This document shows, piece after piece, positions 16,680-24,346 of a stretch of DNA of 24,346 nucleotides. The stretch's first letter is position 1, and every line of letters starts with the position of its first letter. Made by a program: the position numbers and the translations under genes. The notes below the pieces were generated by a model that saw only the letters and a program-made list of their open reading frames with translations, did no database searches and was not told where the DNA came from. Location: NCBI GenBank assembly GCA_003427395.1, contig BFEA01000313.1:447895-472240 (forward strand), in the 5' to 3' direction. This DNA comes from Chara braunii. Taxonomy: Eukaryota > Streptophyta > Charophyceae > Charales > Characeae.

Positions 16680-18954
16680 ACTTGAAATGGACATGGAAAG
16701 AGCTTTGAAATGAAATTTCTCTTTTCTTCTAGTCTTTGGCCTCAGCAAGAGGGGGATACCGGTGCATGCACCGCGACCCCAACACCTCTATCCCTTTGAG
16801 GGAAAAAGTCTCAGCGCGACCTGTTCCTCTTCAAGAGGATGAGGGTTAAAGGGCTAAGGCACCTACCACTTGGATCGGTGCAGGACATCTGGAACCACCT
16901 CCGACAATGAGCTCTAGTCGGGGAGTTCAAACTGCGCCTCCTGGTGAATGCCTAAACGTCAAAGGGCGAGAGAGCCAAATGGGCGAGAGAGCCATTCTCA
17001 CCTAAGTCTATGTTGCTACTCTCCAACCACACGCCATGCCATAGAGGGGTGGCATGGTCGTTTGGGTCGGACCACGGCTGCCCGCACTAAGTTGGGCGGC
17101 ACTGTCCAAGGGGAGAGGCCGACGAGATACCGCGTGGAGTCCGCCACCACCACGGAGCAGTGACACTGCCCTGCCAGAACATTACAACCGTTTCGGGACT
17201 AATTGCGAGGTCTTCGTAACTGCACTCGCGGACTGATCGAGAGCCCCAACTCTCTTGAAAGAAAGAGGCCGAAATCCAGAAAATCACCACTCGGGAGGAA
17301 CGATTCGCGAGGAACGCTCTTACGGCTAGACGAGGCCCTGACAAGCTTGGATTGGACCCGCTTGGCAGACGTGGGAAGGAACCCCAGTATTGGTGCTTGC
17401 CACGTAAGAGAAGAAAGGTCGGACCAAGTAGAAGGATGAGGCGTCGTCCGCTGGGGAGGAACTGATCACTGCTCCTTTTGTGAAGCGGACGGGCTTGTGT
17501 CCTTGACTTGCGGTTAGTGGGCCAAAGTTCTGCGTACCTCTGAGTGAGAACTAGTTGCGCGATGGGGACATCGCGTTTTGGGTGGGGGGAAGGTGTGCCA
17601 TCTACCAATAAATACGCATGAAAATAAGACTTGTAATTGATTTTGCATGAGCTTGGGAAAAAGGGGCCTGTGAAGATGGCCGGAACAGAAAAACATTGTA
17701 ATTGACTTGTATAGGCCTGAGGAAAGGGGGGGCTGGGCAAGACGCCAGTGCAGAAAAAACTTGAGCAAGTGACATGGTATGAACCGGAACTGGCAGGCTG
17801 AGAGTTGGTTGTGTAATCGGCTCGTATAAGCCTGAAAAGATGAGAAATGGAAAAGGGGTGAACCAAGCATTGCACATGAAGAGTCAATTAAGTAAAGGGC
17901 AAGAAAGGGCAGAGGATGATATGCATGCCGAATTGGCAGGACCTGAGAAAGGCCGGGAGGAATGACCCGGAAAGAATGCATGTGGATCTGACTATGTCTG
18001 AGCTTCGGGGAGAGGAAAATTGTACTGTAAATGTGTGGATGTCCTAAGAGTAATGAATAAGACGAAACCAAAAGGATTTCTGCTCGAGAATGTTTTCTCA
18101 ATGAAATGGGAAGATAGATTTGAGGTTACGAATGCAGCTTTCAGGACATTGTCGAGAGCGAAAAATAACGTACAATCAAAAACTAGTTGCAAGGCATGTC
18201 TGTGATCAAAATCCTCCAAGGGGTGATGCTAGTCAACTGGATGAGGGAAAGGGACATCAAAGTGCTTAAGCTCCTTGACGTGTTGCTAGCTCGCACCTAG
18301 AAGAATCCATGGCAAATGATCCCTGTGACATCCGTCGCCAAAATCTCCTTTTTACCTCGGTCCCTTGGGAGGATGATGGGCGCGTCGTCCTCTCTCTTGT
18401 GGAACGATACGGGAAGTTGTGGGGAAACCCTTGGGTATGTGGGAGTTCCAGTGAGAAAGAGATACAGCTGTGAGACGGACGTTGATGCACAGAGAGTGTT
18501 ACACGCTCGTTACAAAGACTTTATTGAGCTTGGGGACGTTACGCAATCCAAAGGGAACCCGAAACAAAAACCTTAACCCCTCCATACCCTCCCTCGCCCC
18601 AAGGGGCGGAAACTTAAAGAAGGACCCGAGACAAAAGTGGGAAAGACAAAAAGAACCCTGACAAGCTAACTACTCATCCCACCCCACTCCTCTTCCTTGA
18701 CTGTCCATCACTCCAAAATTCCTACTGACCATGGATCGGTGCGTGATGAGGACATCGCGAATGAGTGGGGGGAATATGTCGGGACTGGTGAGTCCCGAAT
18801 GATTTGTCGTCACTCGAGAGACTGTATTTTACCAATTTGTGCACGACAGAGAAAATCGGAGGAAGGAATGCTGGAAAGATCGAAAGCGTGAGTACAGATA
18901 GTAGGAGGCTAGAGGCCGTCCGGAGTCGTCAAGACCGCCAAAGCAAAAGAGGAA
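16680..18954. other. Non-coding stretch containing degenerate ~65-bp repeats
   Basis: No gene is supported. Minus-strand open frames at 17087-17887 and 17514-18101 are long, but they overlap each other in different frames and have no recognisable domain. Part of them is repetitive: ttgtaattga at 17631 and 17696 starts two related units that continue with a gcctgwg-like segment, an A/G-rich run and cagaaaaa. A more diverged relative begins at about 17809 (ttgtgtaatcgg, then tataagcctgaaaag). The rest, including 18300-18660, shows nothing I can name. Confidence 0.5.
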
Positions 18955-19199
18955 TTATCTAAGCGGCAAGCGGCAGAGGAACGTGAGGGAATAGCAAGGG
19001 CGACTCCTTCCCCAAGGACGGAGGATGGCCGCCAGGAAGTTGGTAGCAACATGAGAAGTGCGCAGCAAGGGAAAGAAGGAAGTGGGAAGGGTCAGGGCGC
19101 AAGGCGCTGACGCGACGCGGCAGCAGGAGGGCCGAGGAGATCGTAGGTTAGGGAGAATCGGCACCCGGAGCGGAACGACATGTGGGACACAAAGGAAAC

Positions 19200-19455
19200 G
19201 GGGGGAGCCGGAGACCGACGCAAGGCGGAAGGACGTCAGGAGCACCAAGGGAAGACGTGGTACAGGTGGGGCAGGCATGCCGAGGACCACATGGGATCGA
19301 AGGACGGGGCGGTACCGGCAGGACAAAGAGTCGGGGACCACGAGGGACCAGGGGACGGCGTGGTGCCAGCAGGGCGAAGTACCGGGAACCGCGTGAGACC
19401 AAGGGAAAGACTTAATGCAGGCGGGCCGAAGTGCCAGGGACCGCGTGGGCCTAGA
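19200..19455. repeat. Degenerate ~51-bp tandem repeat
   Basis: Related cores gaccacatggga (19285), gaccacgaggga (19336), gaaccgcgtgag (19386) and gaccgcgtgggc (19439) are spaced 50-53 bp apart. They share gcaggac/gcagggc and cggcgtgg-like intervening segments. The period is close to 17 codons, which keeps minus-strand frames open (Pro/Arg/Ser-rich, 18955-19587 and 19236-20012). I do not call these frames as genes. Confidence 0.65.
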
Positions 19456-20133
19456 TAAAATGGCGGCACCCGCGGAACCACTAGCAGGACGGGTATCGAT
19501 GGGATAAAGTGTCGGGAGCCGCTGACGGGGGCTGAAGACCGGAGCCGTCGGCGGAATAAAGGGCGACCGACCCGAGGGGGAGTACACGAGGACGGGACGT
19601 CACCCGGGACGACGCCGGAAAAAGGGGAGAGACTAAAGATAATAAGAAAAAGAGGAGAAGTCGGGTGCTGACAAAAATTGACGACAGAACGAGGAGAGAC
19701 GGGTGTGAGACGGGAAAGACGGAGGGCACCTGGAGCAACCCAGGGGGATTCTGGATCAGACGCAATGACAACAAAAATAAAATAACCTGACACCAGGTGG
19801 ACGGGACCGTCCGGGCCGGGGAGTCCGGATGAAAGCACTAAGTACCGCCGCAGCAAGCGCCGGCGGGAGGTGCCGAGGGGAAGAAAAGAGGGAATAGCGG
19901 CGGTAAGAGGGGCCGACCAGCAGTCCGAGTATCCCGGATCAGCCAGGCCAAGAAAAACGAAGTTCCAAGGGCTCCGCGTGGAAAAAAGGCTGGCCAGAGA
20001 AAATCGGAGCAAGGGGGTCTCGAAACTGGAAGCAGCGGCAACAAAAAGGAGCCCCCTTTGGCCTTGGGGGTGCCACTACTGCAGTCCGAGGTGCAATGGC
20101 CATATGCCGGCTGCAAGTCGGGCCTTGGGAGAG

Positions 20134-20170
20134 GTCCAACAACTAGAAAAAAAAGAAATAGTTGTTGGAC
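20134..20170. repeat. Perfect 12-bp inverted repeat around an A-rich loop
   Basis: gtccaacaacta (20134-20145) and tagttgttggac (20159-20170) are exact reverse complements. The 13-nt loop is almost pure A (gaaaaaaaagaaa). As RNA this would be a stable hairpin. Its role is unknown. Confidence 0.9.
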
Positions 20171-20308
20171 ACTTGTCCCAACAGTGAATGAGAAAAGAAA
20201 GGAGAAAAAGGGGGGAGAATGAGACAAAGGAGGAAGGGGTGGAGGAAAAAATGCCGGCAGGTTGGGACTGCAGCGGTAGGGACTGGCAGGTCTCAATGAT
20301 GACCTCAT

Positions 20309-20329
20309 CCCTCCTAGATCCTAGGAGGG
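20309..20329. repeat. Palindrome, 9-bp arms with a 3-nt centre
   Basis: ccctcctag (20309-20317), atc, ctaggaggg (20321-20329) form a perfect inverted repeat. It could be a protein-binding site or chance. Confidence 0.85.
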
Positions 20330-21460
20330 CAGTCCGGATTGCAGAGATAAGGTCCTTGGGGCATTATCTCCACAAAAATGAAGAAAAATGCTGATGTGAG
20401 TTGGCCGGCTCATTTTTGGGCCTTAGATCTAAGATCTGATCTTGCGGAGGAGGAGATCTAACCGTTTTTTGTGGGCTGACACAAAACGGCTAACTCCGGA
20501 ATGAGTTGGCAGCAAAATGGAGGGAAAACAAAGAGAGGAACAAGACAAAACTGCGAATTTGGCCCAAGGTCTGGGCCAGGTACCTCAAAAAAATTGAAAA
20601 TTTGAGCAAAGGACTCAAATTTGGAGCAAGGGGAGCTTGGAGTAGCTCGGAATGATAAGAACCATAGATCTAAGCCAAATCCAAGGCTGAGATCTGTGCC
20701 GCCACTTGGGAAAATGCAACGGCCTACCCAAAGGAGGCCTAGACAAAAAAAAAGACAAAAAATGGGCCTTGAGGCCCTCAATTTTCAGTAAAGGCTGCAT
20801 TTTGGGGAAGGGTACCCCAAAAGGCAGCACTTTTTGAAGTAAAAAGAGGCCGGGGTAGGCCAAGGGGTAGTTCAAGAAGGTACCAGCCTCTCGAACTGCA
20901 TGTACCTGGCCAAAATGAGGCCTAGGTACCTCCAGGTAGGCCAAAACCGGAATTTTGGCCTTTGGGGTATCTCGCACCACCTAGAGGCACTTGGAGGGGC
21001 CTAGAGGTTGGGCGGTGCACCTGTTCCAGCCTACATAAGCTGGAGGTGTAGGCCGCCACTCTCATTTGAGCATGAGAGGTGCCGATGCTGCCCAAATGAG
21101 TCCACGAACGAGTCCCAGTGGTAGAGAAGCAAGATAGTGAGGGTCGGAGCTAGCCTGTAGCCTGTGGCTATTGTGGTAGGGCTGAGGAAGTTGACCAAGA
21201 GGATAGGAGGGAGCAAGGAGAGTGGTCCGCCATAGCCCTCAGGCTTTGAAGTAGGAGGAGAGGCTGAAAGGGATCCCCATAGCCCTTCTAGAGGAAAGGA
21301 CTCAACAGCCTTAGAAGCAGGAACCTGTCATAGCTAAAGGAGAGGTGTGAGGGAAGGAGGAGAGAGCTTGGGAGGGAGGAAAAGCCATGCCCAGGAGGCC
21401 AGAACCAAGCATTGGGACTCCACTGCCCAGAGATCAGCGAGAGGTAAGTGAAAGAGGATG

Positions 21461-21480
21461 AAGGTCTCCTCCTCCTCCTC

Positions 21481-21526
<46 letters not shown>

Positions 21527-21550
21527 TTCATCTTCTTCCTTTTCCTTTTC
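21461..21550. repeat. (CTC)n/(CTT)n microsatellite
   Basis: A run of cct then ctt trinucleotides with a few interruptions leads into a T/C-rich stretch to about 21575. The Lys/Glu open frame on the minus strand is a simple-sequence artefact. Confidence 0.95.
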
Positions 21551-23386
21551 CCCCCCTTCTCCCCCTCGTCCTCTTGTCAAAACTGCGATTTTCACTGATT
21601 TCGGTGTTTCGGTAAGTTGCGATTCACCTTGTGATAATTCGATGATGTTTCCCCTTGTGTTGATGCTTCAAATCTTGAGTTTTCACTGATTTGGGTACAT
21701 GGGTAAGTTGCTATTCACCTTGTGATAGTTCGGTGATGTTTCCCTTTGTGTTGATGGTTCCAATCTTGAGTTTTCACTGATTCGGGTGCTTGGGTAAGTT
21801 GCAATTCACCTTGTGATAGTTCAGTGAAGTTTCCCCTTGCGTTGATGCTTCAAAGCTTGTGTTTTTACTGATTTGGGTGCTTGGGTAAGTTGCGATTCAC
21901 CTTGTGATAGTTCGGTGATGTTTCCCCTTGTGTTGATGCTTCCAATTTTGAGTTTTCACTGATTTCGGTGCATGGGTAAGTTGCGATTCACCTTGTGATA
22001 GTTCGGTGATGTTTCCCCATGTGTTGATGCTTCCAATCGTGACTTTTCACTGATTTGGGTGCTTGGGTAAGTTGCGATTCACCTTGTGATAGTTCGGTGA
22101 TGTTTCCCCTTGTGTAAATGCTTCAAATCTTGAGTTTTCACTGATTTAGGTGTTTGGATAAGTTGCGATTCACCTTGTGATAGTTCGGTGAAGTTTCCCC
22201 TTGTGTTGATGCTTCAAAGTTTGTGTTTTCACTGATTTGAGTGCTTGGGTAAGTTGCGATTCACCTTGTGATAGTTCGGTGATGTTTCCCGTTGTGTTGA
22301 TGCTTCCAATCTTGAGTTTTCACTTATTTGGGTGCTTGGGTAAGTTGCAATTCACCTTGTGATAGTTCCGTGAAGTTTTCCCTTGCGTTGATGTTTCAAA
22401 GTTAGTGTTTTCACTGATTTGGGTGTTTGGGTAAATTGCGATTCACCTTGTGATAGTTCGGTGATATTTCCCCTTGTGTTAATGCTTCCAACTTTGTGTT
22501 TTCACTGATTTGGGTGCTTGGGTAAGTTGCGATTCACCTTGTGATAGTTCGGTGATGTTTCCCCTGGTGTTGATGCTTCAAATCTTGAGTTTTCACTGAT
22601 CTGGGTGCTTGGGTAAGTTGCGATTCACCTTGTAATAGTTCGGTGAAGTTTCCCCTTGTGTTAATGCTTCAAATCTTGAGTTTTCACTGATTTGGGTGCA
22701 TGGGTAAGTTGCGATTCACCTTGTGATAGTTTGGTGATGTTTCCCCTTGTGTTGATGCTTCCAATCTTGAGTTTTCACTGATTTGGGTGCTTGGGTAAGT
22801 TGCGATTCACCTTGTGATAGTTCGGTGATGTTTCTCCTTGTGTTAATGCTTCAAATCTTGAGTCTTCACCATGGCAGCGATCCGGACCTCCGGACAGGGA
22901 TCCGGACCGTCCAGTGTCCGGTGTCCGGTGAACATGTCCGAATCCCGGTCCGGATTCCAGGCCCTTTGGCCAACGGCCAATTTTTTTTTTGTTTGTCGAG
23001 GGCGTTTCGTCTCGCCCAGGGCTGCGAGCCAAAAATACGAGCAAAATTATTTTGGCCCTGAAGGGGCATCCGGTTTAGCCCTGAATTTTTTTGCCTGTGG
23101 GAAGTTTTCTTCCTTCTATATTTCGGCCCGTTTGAATGTCATCCTTGCATCGTGGTAGCTTCGTAGTGGGCACAGTCTTTGAATTCATCATCGCGTCTTG
23201 CGAGTTCGGTTGCCCCCCCTCCCACAACAATGTTCTAGCTTGCATGCCCGCCACTACCGCCATTGTCAGAGGGAGGAAGAAGCAGGGCAACGAGGCGGCC
23301 ATAGCAGGCAAGGAGCAGACGCAAAGCAGGCGCAGGAGGGCTGGCAGTGGGTGCAGCAAAGGCCGCACGAGGAGCAGTGCAAGCAG

Positions 23387-23417
<31 letters not shown>

Positions 23418-23790
23418 GTCGTTTTGTTGTCATGATCTTCCTTTTTTCTGCTCCTATGCCGCCTCCTCCTTCTCCATGTCTGCGTCCTCCTTCCGGTCCT
23501 CCTCCTCCTCCTCCGCCTCTTGGTCATCATCATGTCCTTGCTATAACCTCCCCCGCTCCCTTCCCTGCTCATGCCACATGGCACCCTTTTTCCCTTTTTT
23601 TTCGGATCTTTGTCGTCATGTTCCTCGTCTTCATCCTCCTCCCGCTCCTCCCCGTCCATGTCTTTGCCCTCCTCCTGCTGCTACTCCATGTCTTCGCCCT
23701 ACTCACCCTCATTTTGGTTGTTGACATGTACTCGCTATAACCTCCCCTCCCCGCCCCTATCTGTGCCGCATGGCCTTTTTGTTATTTTCA
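23418..23790. repeat. Internal direct duplication of about 194 bp inside the DNA transposon
   Basis: ctataacctccc occurs at 23541 and 23735. Each copy is preceded by a C/T-rich tract containing tccatgtct and followed by a catggc segment with a T run (about 23576 and 23768). The upstream borders tgttgtcatgatcttcc (about 23425) and gtcgtcatgttcctcg (about 23611) also match. The copies are diverged by substitutions and indels. Confidence 0.65.
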
Positions 23791-23818
23791 ACCCATTTGC
23801 AGTACTTTGTATAGCAGG

Positions 23819-23819
<1 letters not shown>

Positions 23820-23854
<35 letters not shown>
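23820..23854. repeat. Poly(T) run of about 35 bases
   Basis: An uninterrupted T run lies at the inner edge of the 3' subterminal motif cluster of the DNA transposon. A shorter T run (about 22981-22990) sits at the inner edge of the 5' cluster. Read on the minus strand it is a poly(A), which could hint at captured retrotransposed material. Its length is prone to sequencing error. Confidence 0.9.
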
Positions 23855-23857
<3 letters not shown>

Positions 23858-24346
23858 CTGAACATGTACACAGATCCGGACAAGGATCCGAACAGGCGGA
23901 TCTGGACATGTCCGGATTAACCGAAAAATACCGGAACTCCGGACGTTCGGATGAAACACGGAAATCCGGTTTCCAGTGTCCAGACTTGTCCGGTTCACTT
24001 GTCCGCCGCTGCCATGGTTTTCACTGATTTGGGTGCTTGGGTAAGTTGCGATTCACCTTGTGATAGTTCGGTGAATTTTCCCCTTGTGTTCATGCTTCAA
24101 AGCTTGTGTGTTCACTGATTTGGGTGCTTGGGTAAGTTGCGATTCACCTTGTGATAGTTCGGTGATGTTTCCCCTTGTGTTGATGCTTCCAATCTTGAGT
24201 TTTCACTGATTTGGGTGCTTGGGTAAGTCGCGATTGACCTTGTGATAGTTCGGTGAAGTTTCCCCTTGCGTTGATGCTTCAAAGCTTGTGTTTTCACTGA
24301 TTTGGGTGCTTCGGTAAGTTGCGATTCACCTTGTGATAGTTCGGTG

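Larger units (their letters stand above)
19770..21455. other. Non-coding stretch with several inverted repeats
   Basis: No gene is supported. Besides the two hairpins listed separately, agatctaagcc (about 20667) pairs with ggctgagatct (about 20684) with one mismatch. ctctcat...atgagag (about 21059-21078) and catttg...caaatg (about 21064-21099) pair locally, and gcctac...gtaggc (about 21030-21053) encloses tacataagc. Homopolymer-rich aaaattttgg patches recur at 20580-20960. The cluster of palindromes around 21030-21100 could mark a promoter or a transposon end, but I cannot tell which. Confidence 0.45.
22870..24016. mobile_element. Non-autonomous DNA transposon, hAT-like, inserted in the 91-bp satellite
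   Basis: The ends are exact 10-bp terminal inverted repeats: catggcagcg (22870-22879) and cgctgccatg (24007-24016). The flanks are gtcttcac (22862-22869) and gttttcac (24017-24024), an 8-bp target duplication with one substitution. The satellite phase resumes perfectly across the element, so the junctions are certain. Both ends have clustered tccgga/gtccgg motifs over about 100-130 bp (22880-22970 and 23872-24003), as expected for subterminal transposase-binding sites. An 8-bp duplication plus short inverted repeats and subterminal motifs suggests the hAT superfamily. No transposase gene is visible: the interior is microsatellite-like and its open frames are low-complexity. Confidence 0.85.
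21589..24346. repeat. 91-bp satellite array, 17 full units plus a partial one, split by an insertion
   Basis: Units start with ttttcactgattt at 21589, 21680, 21771, 21862, 21953, 22044, 22135, 22226, 22317, 22408, 22499, 22590, 22681, 22772 and 22863. After the insertion at 22870-24016 they continue at 24018, 24109, 24200 and 24291. Every spacing is exactly 91 bp; differences are substitutions only. Each unit carries gggtaagttgcgattcacct, in which ggtaagt resembles a splice donor. Two linked variants occur: gatgtttc with ccaatcttgag, and gaagtttc with caaagcttgtg (units at 21771, 22135, 22317 and 24200; the unit at 24018 is close to it). The array runs off the right window edge. Confidence 0.97.

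Noticed and set aside
17087-18101. Two long overlapping minus-strand open frames
   Set aside because: They overlap in different frames, cover degenerate ~65-bp repeats and contain no known domain.
18325-18345. tgtgacatccg as the start of an LTR
   Set aside because: It resembles the beginning of some plant LTRs, but no second copy, polypurine tract or matching end was found.
18955-20012. Pro/Arg/Ser-rich minus-strand open frames
   Set aside because: They run across a degenerate ~51-bp repeat whose period keeps frames open; no domain seen.
23075-23740. Open frames inside the hAT-like element as a transposase
   Set aside because: The translations are low-complexity (Arg/Glu/Lys on one strand, Pro/Leu/Ser on the other), derived from CT-rich simple sequence, without hAT transposase motifs.

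Overview
This is a stretch of repeat-rich eukaryotic nuclear DNA with no prokaryotic gene structure. It holds a decayed LTR-type (Ty3/gypsy-like) retroelement, at least six unrelated tandem arrays, and a DNA-transposon-like insertion inside one of the arrays. The retroelement style, with a CCHC Gag followed by protease, reverse transcriptase, RNase H and integrase, fits a large plant or streptophyte-algal genome. A charophyte such as Chara is my guess from general familiarity; no marker gene in the window proves it. One ambiguous base at 177 suggests draft assembly sequence.

Layout. 1-1800: two minisatellites (80-bp and 54-bp units), then CT/CTAT microsatellites to about 1980. 1990-4840: no convincing gene. 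4841-8232: four tandem, same-strand, mutually paralogous genes (called M1-M4 here) of about 250-270 codons. Each starts at an ATG-GC context and each carries one or more in-frame stops. I do not recognise the family. 8267-14353: gag, protease, linker, RT, RNase H and integrase, interrupted by nonsense codons and a few frameshifts. 14611-15354: an uninterrupted 247-residue reading frame with a basic cluster and a SUMO-interaction-like motif. 15355-21450: mostly non-coding, with 38-bp, about 65-bp and about 51-bp degenerate repeats and several hairpins. 21589 to the window end: a 91-bp satellite with no visible indels. It is split at 22870-24016 by a 1147-bp element with 10-bp terminal inverted repeats and an 8-bp target duplication (hAT-like).

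Interpretation. M1-M4, gag-pol and the 3' reading frame lie head to tail on one strand, with short gaps (34-133 nt) between M1 and gag. This suggests one large composite retroelement of at least 10.5 kb carrying a diversified four-member 5' accessory family and a 3' accessory protein. I could not find LTRs, a primer-binding site or a polypurine tract, so membership of M1-M4 and the 3' gene in the element is inferred from order, spacing and shared decay. The accessory family is the best candidate in the window for something undescribed.
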